A DNA stretch of 10,933 nucleotides from an uncultured Bacilli bacterium (GCA_944351315.1 CALVPL010000077.1:1-10933); one strand, 5' to 3'. Positions 1 through 6,745 are shown, numbered from the stretch's first letter. Numbers and translations: made by a program. The notes: generated by a model not told the origin, from the sequence alone.

Positions 1-610
1 GAGCAAATGCTACACGAATTGAGTTTTCAATACCTGTATTTTGTTCTCCTGCTTCGCCAATAGTTACAGCAGAATTTGTTGTTAAGTAAATAGCTTCTTC
101 ATTTAATGGATTGTTTTCTACATAATAAGCCTCACCAGATAAGTTTTTAATGAATAAGTCGAATGCTACATAACCATTTCCTTCAAGATATTCTGTTCCA
201 TCTGGAACTCGATTTACGTTATTGTCTACTTGACTTGCTAATAAACGATATCCACCAGGTGTAGCAGTTAAACTTCCTTTTTCATATAATTTCATTCTTG
301 ATGAAGCTGTATCCATTTCTCCAATTGTACTCATTGGAACTAATTCAACATCTTCAAGTTGATTCGCGTTTTTATCATATTGAGGTGCATTATCAACATC
401 TAGTTCATAAGTCCAACTTTTACCATCCATTGATAAATAAAGCCCTTCAGTCGTAGCAATTTTGATATCGAAACTTGAAACGTTTACAGTTTTCATTCCG
501 ATAAACCATGCATATGTGGAAGCGGCTAAAACCACTCCACATAGCACACAGATTACGACTAAATTTCTTATTTTTTTACTTTGTTTTTCATTATATTTTT
601 TCTTTTTCAT
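1..610 (-). CDS. TasA/camelysin-like surface protein, paralogue 2 (C-terminus cut by window edge)
   Basis: Open frame running off the window at position 1, so only the first ~203 residues are present. The N-terminus is lysine-rich, followed by a hydrophobic segment (about residues 17-33) ending in STYAWF. This resembles the signal peptides cleaved by SipW-type signal peptidases in TasA and camelysin. It matches the adjacent upstream gene over its whole visible length: WFIGMKTVNVS-x-FD, IATTE, LVPMS, a YEKGS...TPGGYR block, GYVAFDLFIKNLSG and GIENS-(I/V)-RVAFA. Two ATGs are possible (613 and 610). 610 is chosen because it lies 6 nt from the AGGAGG at 617-622, against 3 nt for 613. That AGGAGG overlaps the stop codon of the upstream paralogue, so the two are probably co-transcribed and translationally coupled. 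The role as an extracellular fibre or matrix subunit is inferred from the signal type. No SipW peptidase gene is visible in the window. Confidence 0.8.
   Translation of the reverse strand, partial: MKKKKYNEKQSKKIRNLVVICVLCGVVLAASTYAWFIGMKTVNVSSFDIKIATTEGLYLSMDGKSWTYELDVDNAPQYDKNANQLEDVELVPMSTIGEMDTASSRMKLYEKGSLTATPGGYRLLASQVDNNVNRVPDGTEYLEGNGYVAFDLFIKNLSGEAYYVENNPLNEEAIYLTTNSAVTIGEAGEQNTGIENSIRVAFA
135..169. repeat. Copy A of a 35-bp perfect direct repeat shared by the two surface-protein paralogues
   Basis: These 35 bases are identical to 1579-1613. Both copies encode the conserved VAFDLFIKNLSG block. Flanking codons differ at many synonymous sites, so this block stands out as unusually conserved at the DNA level. 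Confidence 0.85.
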
Positions 611-616
611 CATAAT

Positions 617-622
617 CCTCCT
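617..622 (-). promoter_or_regulatory. Ribosome binding site AGGAGG overlapping the upstream stop codon
   Basis: A perfect AGGAGG on the minus strand overlaps the TAG stop (621-623) of the upstream paralogue. It lies 6 nt before the ATG at 610. This arrangement suggests translational coupling of the two surface-protein genes and decides between the two adjacent ATG codons. Confidence 0.8.
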
Positions 623-2051
623 ATACTTCTGTAATATCCCAATGTGCTGCTTCTTCGGTTGTTGCAGTTACATAAGTAGCTTTCTTTAATACATCAGCAT
701 CTGTAAATGTGAATTCCATAACTGTTCTTGGAATACTAAATTTACCCTCGCTATAAATTACACTGGCTTCAGAAATATTTTCAACCGTACCAGTTGTTGC
801 ATATTCAAGACTTCTTGTTGTTTGAACATCATCTGGTAATTCTGGTCCAGTATGACCTACATCTTCACCATCGAATCTTTCTTTAGTGAATCCAAAATTT
901 ACAGTAATTTGTTTTCCTAATTGAGCAAAATCGTAATTATCTACGTCTTGTCCTTCAAGGTAAATATAAACACGTACTTTTGTAATACTATTTGGTGCTA
1001 GTCTCATGAATTCTGGACGTTCTACACCTTTTTTATTTTTTTTAGTGTCTGTAAATGTATCTACAGCAACCAATTTTCCTTTTTGAGCTGTTGTAGCAAT
1101 TGAACCAGCGTATCCGTTATATTCGGCACCATCATAATTATCAACGCGATCTGTCTCGTCGATTACACCACTTACAGCATAAGTTGGATAATGTGTTCCA
1201 TTTGCAACAGTTCCACAAGCACCTGCATAGGAACTATCTGAAGTAATATCTGCATCTGTTCTCTTTAAGCATGAGGTGTTATACCAGTTGATTGCATTGT
1301 CAACGTGAGCTGTATCATTTGGTTCCCAAATTTGAGCATCTCTTGAACAAATGCTTGTTACATCTCCACCACCAGCACAGTTAATACCTGTAATAGTATC
1401 TTGATCTTCTGTTGTAGCAATTACACGACCAATTTGAGCAAATGCTACACGAACTGAGTTTTCAATTCCTGTTTTTTCAGCATCTGGAACACCAGCATCG
1501 GCAATAGTTACTTTTGACTCTGGTGTCAAATAAATTGCTTCTTCATTTCTTAAATCGAGACCTGCATAATATTCATTTCCAGATAAGTTTTTAATGAATA
1601 AGTCGAATGCTACGTATCCTTTTGCTTCACCAGCATCATCGACTCCGTTTTCTACTTGACTTGCCATGATTCTATATCCACCTGGACTAGCAGTGAATGA
1701 ACCTTTTTCATACATAATTAGTCTTGATGAAGCTGCGTCAATTTTTCCGACACTACTCATCGGAACTAATCCTACACCGCCCCAGCTATTGGTGTTTCCA
1801 GCATATACTGTACCAGGATCATCAAAATTGTCTTCATTAATGTTTACTGTGTAATCCCAGTCTACACCATTTAAAGATAAAAATAAGCTTTCAGTTGTAG
1901 CGATGTTAATATCAAACCCCGAAACATTAACCGTCTTCATACCGATGAACCACGCATAGGTAGAAACGACTAAAATCATTACGCATAAAGTACAAGCAAG
2001 AGCTAACTTTTTAATTCGTTTTTCATGCTTGCCGTTTCGTTTGTTTTTCAT
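621..2051 (-). CDS. TasA/camelysin-like secreted surface protein, paralogue 1 (476 aa)
   Basis: Complete 476-residue protein. A basic N-terminus with a HEKRIKK motif (residues 9-15) precedes a hydrophobic segment (about 16-36) ending STYAWFIGM, which resembles SipW-dependent signal peptides. The mature part is acidic and rich in Thr, Asp and Gly, as in extracellular beta-sandwich subunits. Residues 225-279 hold four cysteines (225, 235, 261, 279) that could form disulfides outside the cell. Near the C-terminus, residues 358-388 carry a strand motif (VYIYLEGQD...LG...VNFGF) resembling the ends of SipW-dependent surface proteins. A further ~85-residue tail follows, ending AAHWDITEV. The start ATG at 2051 has AAGGA 6 nt upstream. 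The gene is first in a tandem pair with the next paralogue. The role as a matrix fibre or surface-layer subunit is inferred; a pseudopilin-like or adhesin role is the alternative. Confidence 0.8.
   Translation of the reverse strand: MKNKRNGKHEKRIKKLALACTLCVMILVVSTYAWFIGMKTVNVSGFDINIATTESLFLSLNGVDWDYTVNINEDNFDDPGTVYAGNTNSWGGVGLVPMSSVGKIDAASSRLIMYEKGSFTASPGGYRIMASQVENGVDDAGEAKGYVAFDLFIKNLSGNEYYAGLDLRNEEAIYLTPESKVTIADAGVPDAEKTGIENSVRVAFAQIGRVIATTEDQDTITGINCAGGGDVTSICSRDAQIWEPNDTAHVDNAINWYNTSCLKRTDADITSDSSYAGACGTVANGTHYPTYAVSGVIDETDRVDNYDGAEYNGYAGSIATTAQKGKLVAVDTFTDTKKNKKGVERPEFMRLAPNSITKVRVYIYLEGQDVDNYDFAQLGKQITVNFGFTKERFDGEDVGHTGPELPDDVQTTRSLEYATTGTVENISEASVIYSEGKFSIPRTVMEFTFTDADVLKKATYVTATTEEAAHWDITEV
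1579..1613. repeat. Copy B of the 35-bp direct repeat
   Basis: Identical to 135-169, at the matching position in the second paralogue. A shorter perfect match (1-18 versus 1436-1453) lies in the RVAFA block. The pair could be a substrate for recombination or gene conversion. Confidence 0.85.
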
Positions 2052-2152
2052 CTTTTTCCTTACTCTTCCCTTCCCACTTTTTTCTTTTTTGGTTATTTTT
2101 TTTAAAACTTTTTCCGGAATATAGTACTTATTTTGTTTTAAAAAAAATATCT

Positions 2153-2176
2153 TATTGTAAAATACCCCTTACAATA
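2153..2176. promoter_or_regulatory. Inverted repeat TATTGTAA-N8-TTACAATA in the surface-operon leader
   Basis: Perfect 8+8 bp dyad with an 8-nt centre (AATACCCC). A third half-site, TTACAATA, lies 40 bp away at 2209-2216, overlapping the expected transcription start. This could be an operator or a leader-RNA hairpin. No regulator is identified, and AT-rich context makes chance occurrence possible. Confidence 0.4.
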
Positions 2177-2223
2177 GATAAAACATAGATGCCCTTTTGG
2201 CTATTTTTTTACAATACATATTT

Positions 2224-2252
2224 ATTATAAAATTTTCTGTTTCTAAAGTCAA
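2224..2252 (-). promoter_or_regulatory. SigA-type promoter of the surface-protein pair
   Basis: On the minus strand, TTGACT (2252-2247) and TATAAT (2229-2224) are separated by exactly 17 nt. The expected start is near 2217, leaving a leader of about 165 nt before the ATG at 2051. The leader holds the TTACAATA repeats and an A/G-rich stretch before the ribosome binding site. No known riboswitch was recognised. Confidence 0.75.
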
Positions 2253-2284
2253 CGTGATTTGTCGAAACTTGTCGAAAAGTTTTC

Positions 2285-2312
2285 AAAAAAAAGAAGCAAC
2301 TTTTAGTTGCTT
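2285..2312 (-). terminator. Intrinsic terminator of the 2303-2998 gene, stop codon in the loop
   Basis: Minus-strand stem AAGCAAC (2312-2306) pairs with GTTGCTT (2300-2294), with a five-base loop TAAAA. One C and then eight T follow. The TAA stop codon of the gene lies in the loop, so the 5' arm is also the last coding codons. Confidence 0.85.
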
Positions 2313-2998
2313 GGTCCGGTTGATTTAAAATCCATATGTACTTTAAATTCGCCACCTAAAATGTTATCTGTGCACTCTAAATCATCGCCGTCAATAAAGA
2401 TTACTAGCGTATATTCGTCAATAGCACCTGGTGTAAAATCGGGTACATAAATGGAAGTTACTAAATTTTCGTTTACGAAAGGTGTTGTATTTAATTCCGG
2501 ATTGCCATCATGAGCTACTTTAGCATAAGTAACAGGTTCTTTATTTCGATACAAACGAATTCTTACCGCATCATCGACATTTTTAATGACATCTTCGATT
2601 ACAATCTCAGTCCAATATTCGGTAGTTTCTTCAGAAGTATTTTCAATATAGAATGTATAAGCTAAATAGTTATCCCCGTTATGACTTCCTCCACCTAAGG
2701 AAGCTATATCTTCAGGAAGCCAATATTCTAAAATTTCATCAAAAACATCTGGTGATGGAGCTAATAATTCTGTTCGAAAAACTTTATATTCTGGATCGTC
2801 ATAAATGATTAATCCTTTATCAAAATATAAATTTTCTTCTAAATTAATACTAAAATTTCCACGATTATAGATAAAACCTACTACAAAATAGAAAAGTAAT
2901 AAGCAGAACAAAATAATTCCTAGTGTAATCCAAAAAATTTTTCTTAAACGTTTTTCATGATGAACTCTTGTAGATACTTTTGTAATTTTTTCTTGCAT
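2303..2998 (-). CDS. Membrane-anchored surface protein related to the adjacent TasA-like pair (231 aa)
   Basis: 231 residues. A basic N-terminus with HEKRLRK (14-20) precedes one membrane segment (about 22-43), then an extracytoplasmic domain of ~185 residues. Two regions resemble the 476-residue neighbour: the HEKR-(I/L)-(R/K)-K motif before the hydrophobic segment, and a C-terminal strand motif at 195-224 (VIFIDGDDLE...DNILGG...VHMDF). The neighbour has VYIYLEGQD...LG...VNFGF there. A phrase typical of secreted beta-sandwiches (YTFYIENTS, 114-122) lies between. It lacks the TYAWF element, so it is more likely a retained anchor or minor subunit than a cleaved fibre protein; that is inference. 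It has its own consensus promoter (3029-3057), GGAGG at 3009-3013 ten bases before the ATG, and its own terminator. It is therefore expressed separately from both ftsK and the pair downstream. Confidence 0.75.
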   Translation of the reverse strand: MQEKITKVSTRVHHEKRLRKIFWITLGIILFCLLLFYFVVGFIYNRGNFSINLEENLYFDKGLIIYDDPEYKVFRTELLAPSPDVFDEILEYWLPEDIASLGGGSHNGDNYLAYTFYIENTSEETTEYWTEIVIEDVIKNVDDAVRIRLYRNKEPVTYAKVAHDGNPELNTTPFVNENLVTSIYVPDFTPGAIDEYTLVIFIDGDDLECTDNILGGEFKVHMDFKSTGPSN

Positions 2999-3028
2999 AC
3001 TTCGAAAACCTCCAACTACTTTAATAAC

Positions 3029-3057
3029 ATTATAGATTTTCTTTAATTTCTTGTCAA
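3029..3057 (-). promoter_or_regulatory. Perfect-consensus SigA promoter of the 2303-2998 gene
   Basis: Minus-strand TTGACA (3057-3052), a 17-nt spacer and TATAAT (3034-3029): both hexamers match consensus exactly. The expected start is near 3022, about 24 nt before the ATG, with GGAGG in between. This predicts strong, largely constitutive transcription unless a repressor acts. Confidence 0.85.
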
Positions 3058-3137
3058 TCTACAAAAAAGTTTTTTGCCTTTTTACACAATATTGACATCA
3101 AAAGATTTATTTGACTTCCCGTTTTATATTTAATATT

Positions 3138-3170
3138 AAAAAAGAACAAAATTTTACTTCTTGTTCTTTT
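3138..3170 (-). terminator. Intrinsic terminator after ftsK
   Basis: Minus-strand AAAAGAACAA (3170-3161) pairs with TTGTTCTTTT (3149-3140) around an 11-nt loop, followed by more T. The 5' arm begins inside the ftsK TAA stop codon (3171-3169). The stem is long but low in G+C and the T tract is partly inside the stem, so efficiency is uncertain. Confidence 0.65.
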
Positions 3171-5418
3171 ATTCTTCTTCATTTTTTACTTTTACTAATA
3201 CTTCCCTTGGCTTACTACCATTTTGAGGACCGATGATACCTCTTTCTTCTAACAAGTCGATGACTCTAGCTGCCCGATTGTATCCAAATCTAAATCTTCT
3301 TTGAATTAAAGAAGCACTGATTTTTCCTGTTTGTACGGCGAAATCAACAATTTCGTTATACATAGGATCGTCGTATTCTTCGCAGTCATTACTTGCAGAT
3401 GATGATGAGGTTTGGGTTAGTGTTGTCGTTAAAGACTCATCATAGTTTGCTTGTTGTTCTTTGCAAACTGCCTCGATAAGACGACGAATTTCATCATCTG
3501 AAATAAAGCATCCTTGAATTCTTATTGGTGTATTTTCTCCCATCGGTAAGAATAACATATCTCCTTTTCCTAGTAGTTTTTCAGCTCCAGGATGATCTAA
3601 TATTGTTCTTGAATCCACATTACTTGCTACCGCAAAAGCAATTCTTGAAGGAATATTCGTTTTAATGACACCAGTAATTACATCGGTACTTGGTCTTTGA
3701 GTTGCTACGATCAAATGAATTCCGGCTGCTCTTGCAAGTTGAGTAATTCGCATGATAGAATCTTCTACTTCTTTTCTTGCCACAATCATTAAATCAGCCA
3801 TTTCATCTACTATTACGACTATATAAGGCATTCTAGGTTGTTTGTTTTCAGGATTTTTTTGGTTTTCTTCTTCTAACATTCGATTGTAATCATCGATTTT
3901 TTTAGCTCCTTTTTCAGCGAATATGTGATATCTTTTATCCATTTCACTAACAACTTTTTGAAGAACTAATGAAGCTTTTTTAGGATCGGTTACTACTGGA
4001 CATAATAAGTGAGGTACTCCATTATAATTTGATAATTCTACTTGTTTTGGATCGACTAGTACTAGTTTTACTTCATCTGGACGATAACGCATTAAAATCG
4101 AGCCGATTATTCCGTTAATACAAACAGATTTACCAGATCCTGTGGAACCTGCTACTAATAAGTGAGGCATTTTTGTTAAATCTGTACTTCTTGGATTTCC
4201 CATGATGTCTCTTCCTAATGCTACTTGAATTCCACCTTTAGCATTGATCATTTCTTTACTTGCTAAAACTTCTTTTATTTTAACCATTGAAATTGCTTGA
4301 TTAGGAATTTCTACTCCAATTGTATTTTTGCCTGGTATTGGGGCTTCAATACGAACATCTTTTGCTGCTAGGGCAAGAGCTATTTCTTTGTTAATTGAAA
4401 TAATTCTGCTTACTTTTGTTCCACTTGGAACAACTACTTCAAATTGAGTAACAGCTGGTCCCATATGTATATCTACTACCCGACCAGAAATTTGGAAATC
4501 TTTTAAAACTCTCTCTAAATTTTGTTTATTATTAATTAAAAATTGATTCGAATTGGTTTTCTTGGCTTTTGGCGGATCATCTAATAAACTCATTGGAGGT
4601 AGTTGATAATTTGGATTGGGCATAACTGATGCTGGATTGGCCACTTTTGGGGCTTCAAACGACTCTTCTTTTGGTTCTTTATAATGTTTTAATTCTTCAA
4701 CACTATTTACGACGATAGATTTAGAGTCATTTGCTTCATCGTCCACTTCATGAAGTCTTTTATCAAGCATGGCTTCTCGCATATCCGCTTCATCTTCTTC
4801 ATGATCTTCTTCACTTTTCTTTTTAAACCATTTAAATTTAGAAATTAAATTATTTAATGTATTGGATAAGTTTACATTGAAAAGTAAGATAATTCCAAAT
4901 AATCCAATGAAAGCTACCACAATATAAGTTCCATTTAAGCCAAATAGTGCATCACAGCCAAATGCAAATGCTGCTCCTAATATTCCTCCACCAATAACAA
5001 TGGATACTTGACCGGAACTTGTCAGAGCATTGTTACTTCCAATTGAAGCAACCCGGCTCATGTAATTATTAATTGTTGCATCAAAAATCTCTGTTGGATT
5101 TTCCACAGTTTTTACAAAAGTCAAATGACTTAAAATAAGAATTACAATTAAAACTAAGTAAAGTCCGACATAACGTGCACTAAAAAAATTCGGCAATTTT
5201 CGTTTAATTAACATATAAAAGCCAATAATTAAAACAAAAATGAGAATTAATGGCCACCATTCCCCTAAAAGAAACATGGCAAACTTTTTTATTAATGAGC
5301 CTACTGGTCCAAATCCAAAACCAATTACTCCGATTAAAATGAGAATTAAGCCAATTAGTTCAACACTGTAGCCGGCATTTTTTTTACTTTCGCTACTTGT
5401 CTTTTTCTTCTTTGCCAT
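3169..5418 (-). CDS. ftsK: DNA translocase FtsK/SpoIIIE
   Basis: 749 residues, close to the ~790 of Bacillus SpoIIIE. It pumps double-stranded DNA through the division septum using ATP. The N-terminus has about four membrane segments (roughly 20-40, 50-70, 82-101, 140-180), then an acidic, low-complexity linker (about 200-290). The motor follows, with Walker A GSTGSGKS (424-431), Walker B VVIVDEMADL (534-543) and the sensor block LIVATQRPSTDVITG (569-583). A Ser/Thr-rich spacer (662-677) leads to the winged-helix gamma domain (about 683-745, with SLIQRRFRFGYNRAAR), which in the family reads polar chromosome sequences and XerC/D. The ATG at 5418 is preceded by GGTGA only, a modest ribosome binding site. 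The gene has a candidate promoter of its own and sits 83 nt downstream of the pgsA-HD gene. Whether it serves sporulation or only division cannot be told from the sequence. Confidence 0.97.
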   Translation of the reverse strand: MAKKKKTSSESKKNAGYSVELIGLILILIGVIGFGFGPVGSLIKKFAMFLLGEWWPLILIFVLIIGFYMLIKRKLPNFFSARYVGLYLVLIVILILSHLTFVKTVENPTEIFDATINNYMSRVASIGSNNALTSSGQVSIVIGGGILGAAFAFGCDALFGLNGTYIVVAFIGLFGIILLFNVNLSNTLNNLISKFKWFKKKSEEDHEEDEADMREAMLDKRLHEVDDEANDSKSIVVNSVEELKHYKEPKEESFEAPKVANPASVMPNPNYQLPPMSLLDDPPKAKKTNSNQFLINNKQNLERVLKDFQISGRVVDIHMGPAVTQFEVVVPSGTKVSRIISINKEIALALAAKDVRIEAPIPGKNTIGVEIPNQAISMVKIKEVLASKEMINAKGGIQVALGRDIMGNPRSTDLTKMPHLLVAGSTGSGKSVCINGIIGSILMRYRPDEVKLVLVDPKQVELSNYNGVPHLLCPVVTDPKKASLVLQKVVSEMDKRYHIFAEKGAKKIDDYNRMLEEENQKNPENKQPRMPYIVVIVDEMADLMIVARKEVEDSIMRITQLARAAGIHLIVATQRPSTDVITGVIKTNIPSRIAFAVASNVDSRTILDHPGAEKLLGKGDMLFLPMGENTPIRIQGCFISDDEIRRLIEAVCKEQQANYDESLTTTLTQTSSSSASNDCEEYDDPMYNEIVDFAVQTGKISASLIQRRFRFGYNRAARVIDLLEERGIIGPQNGSKPREVLVKVKNEEE

Positions 5419-5435
5419 ACTAATTCACCATATTC

Positions 5436-5464
5436 ATTATACAGAATAAAAAAAAAGAATGCAA
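5436..5464 (-). promoter_or_regulatory. Candidate promoter of ftsK with a very short leader
   Basis: Minus-strand TTGCAT (5464-5459), a 17-nt spacer and a perfect TATAAT (5441-5436). The -35 matches only at TTG. The expected start is near 5429, only about 11 nt before the ATG, so the GGTGA ribosome site would sit at the extreme 5' end of the transcript. Read-through from the pgsA-HD gene could supply a longer leader. Confidence 0.5.
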
Positions 5465-5501
5465 ATATCTTGGCATCATTTGACAATGAAACCGTCGAAA
5501 T

Positions 5502-6593
5502 TCACTTTTCTTTTTCTTCGTATTCTTGAATCCTTTTGCGAATTTTTTTTATTGTTTCTTTTTTGGTCTTTTGATAATCCTTATGTCTAAAAATTTTATA
5601 TAGAGCAATTGGATGTAAAATAAAATCAATGGAATCGGCCTTATCTACTAAAGTTAATAGCCATGCTTCTTTGTTGCGAGGAATTTTTTTGTTGATTGGA
5701 AACATATGAGTGATCATGATGCTTTCAACCTTTGGAGTAACTACTTGAGGTCCAAATACTTTTTTCGCATTTACAACGGCTTCTTTGGCATGAGTAAAAG
5801 CATGTTTTTGAAAAAAAGGCTTTTTTTCTTTACAATATTGCCAAGGATGTTCATAAAAATCATGTAAGATTCCAGCAATGGCTAAGCTTTGATAATCCAT
5901 ATGCAAGAATTTTCCAATCCGATAACAATCGTAAGATACTCTTAAAACATGAGCATATACCGACTCATTAATATGATGAGGATATTCTTTTCTTTTTTGC
6001 ATTTCTGTCTGTAGTAAAAGGGGTTTGATTATTTTGTAATATTCTAAGTAGCTATCTTTTAAGTTTTTTTTTTGATTTGGGGTTTTTATTAAATAAACGA
6101 GATAACAGAAAATCGTAATCACTTGTAAAATAGCAGTACAATAGACAAATATATTTACGTATTTAGAGAACCAAGGAACTACTAATCCCACAAATCCTAA
6201 AATGATGGTAATAAAAATAATCCAAGTTTTAAATTTTCCTACTAATAACGATGCAGCAATTCCTTTACGGAAATAAAAATAAAGATTTAAAACACTAATT
6301 ACACATTCTAAAATCAGAACATAGAAAAAAGCATGATTTTTAATAATTAAAATAATTAATAAACCGATGGCTAACATTTTATCGCCGATGACATCTAAAC
6401 GAGCTCCAATTTCACTTACTACATTCCACTTACGAGCTAAATATCCATCGGCAAAATCCGTTAGTGCAATGACAATGGCTACTGCAATTAAAATCTTATA
6501 ATGATTGGTTAATCCCAAAAAAATAACTATCGGTGTAAAAAGTAAACGACTTGCAGTTAAAATATTTGGAATATATTTTTTTACATTTTCCAT
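5502..6593 (-). CDS. pgsA: CDP-alcohol phosphatidyltransferase (PgsA-like) fused to an HD phosphohydrolase domain
   Basis: 363 residues in one uninterrupted frame. Residues 1-~170 form a multi-pass membrane domain with the full family signature D-x2-D-G-x2-A-R-x8-G-x3-D-x3-D (D46, D49, G50, A53, R54, G63, D67, D71). Such enzymes transfer phosphatidyl from CDP-diacylglycerol, most often to glycerol 3-phosphate for phosphatidylglycerol. Typical PgsA is about 180-200 residues, so the rest is extra. Residues ~205-325 look like an HD metal-dependent phosphohydrolase: H215, HD at 244-245, H264, H268, H296 and D317 or D320, with a basic coiled tail (340-363). An HD protein of this style usually stands alone in clostridia. 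The substrate of the HD part is unknown; coupling of a phosphatase to lipid synthesis, such as dephosphorylating phosphatidylglycerol phosphate, is speculation. The ATG at 6593 follows AGGGTGA. The gene ends on TGA. Confidence 0.85.
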   Translation of the reverse strand: MENVKKYIPNILTASRLLFTPIVIFLGLTNHYKILIAVAIVIALTDFADGYLARKWNVVSEIGARLDVIGDKMLAIGLLIILIIKNHAFFYVLILECVISVLNLYFYFRKGIAASLLVGKFKTWIIFITIILGFVGLVVPWFSKYVNIFVYCTAILQVITIFCYLVYLIKTPNQKKNLKDSYLEYYKIIKPLLLQTEMQKRKEYPHHINESVYAHVLRVSYDCYRIGKFLHMDYQSLAIAGILHDFYEHPWQYCKEKKPFFQKHAFTHAKEAVVNAKKVFGPQVVTPKVESIMITHMFPINKKIPRNKEAWLLTLVDKADSIDFILHPIALYKIFRHKDYQKTKKETIKKIRKRIQEYEEKEK

Positions 6594-6652
6594 ATAAATT
6601 CACCCTACTCAACCATTTTATCATACTTATTCAAAAAAACAAGCAACTTTAT

Positions 6653-6670
6653 AATTACAATCTTGTAATT
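6653..6670. promoter_or_regulatory. Perfect dyad AATTACAA-TC-TTGTAATT in the divergent intergenic region
   Basis: 8+2+8 bp perfect palindrome between the divergent pgsA-HD and polymerase genes. A second dyad, ACAATT-ACC-AATTGT, lies at 6676-6690. The shape suits a dimeric repressor, and the half-site TTACAA recurs in the surface-operon leader. The regulator is unknown and low-complexity AT composition is a caveat. Confidence 0.4.
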
Positions 6671-6686
6671 TTCCAACAATTACCAA

Positions 6687-6716
6687 TTGTAAGTTTTTTC
6701 GAATATGTGTTACAAT
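6687..6716 (+). promoter_or_regulatory. Extended -10 promoter of the SOS polymerase cassette
   Basis: TACAAT at 6711-6716 is preceded directly by TGT (6708-6710), giving an extended -10. A weak -35, TTGTAA (6687-6692), lies 18 nt upstream. The predicted start is near 6723, inside the LexA box. An in-frame ATG at 6705 lies upstream of this start and so cannot be the translation start. Confidence 0.7.
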
Positions 6717-6721
6717 GAATA

Positions 6722-6735
6722 CGAACAAATGTTTT
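6722..6735. promoter_or_regulatory. LexA/DinR SOS box
   Basis: CGAACAAATGTTTT matches the Bacillus LexA consensus CGAACRNRYGTTYC at 13 of 14 positions. It covers the predicted transcription start of a Y-family polymerase, a classic SOS target. Binding there would block transcription until LexA is cleaved after DNA damage. Confidence 0.85.
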
Positions 6736-6737
6736 TT

Positions 6738-6745
6738 GAGGTGAT
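6738..6745 (+). promoter_or_regulatory. Ribosome binding site GAGGTGAT fixing the polymerase start at 6750
   Basis: GAGGTGAT pairs well with the 16S rRNA 3' end and lies just before the ATG at 6750. The in-frame ATG at 6705 has no such site and lies upstream of the promoter -10. Confidence 0.8.

Noticed and set aside
462..689. Plus-strand 75-codon open frame across the start of paralogue 2
   Set aside because: It is antisense to the conserved signal region and coupled ribosome site of the surface-protein pair. It has no ribosome site and its composition reflects the reverse complement of a hydrophobic segment.
1666..1854. Plus-strand 62-codon open frame
   Set aside because: It lies entirely antisense to the 476-aa protein, whose reading frame is supported by paralogy.
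2184..2210. GCC...GGC hairpin followed by T on the plus strand as a terminator
   Set aside because: The stem has three strong pairs at most and no plus-strand gene lies upstream. It sits in the leader of a minus-strand operon.
5475..5500. Small hairpin (TCATT/AATGA) after the pgsA-HD gene as a terminator
   Set aside because: The stem has only five AT-rich pairs and no T-run follows directly, so read-through to ftsK is more likely.
5499..5504. Mollicute code with TGA read as tryptophan
   Set aside because: Tryptophan codons in the genes examined are TGG, and reading through the single TGA stop gives only a short, low-complexity tail.
6600..6640. Minus-strand TATGAT as a -10 for the pgsA-HD gene
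   Set aside because: The nearest -35 (TTGCTT) is only 15 nt away and other alignments are weaker, so no promoter is called although one must exist here.
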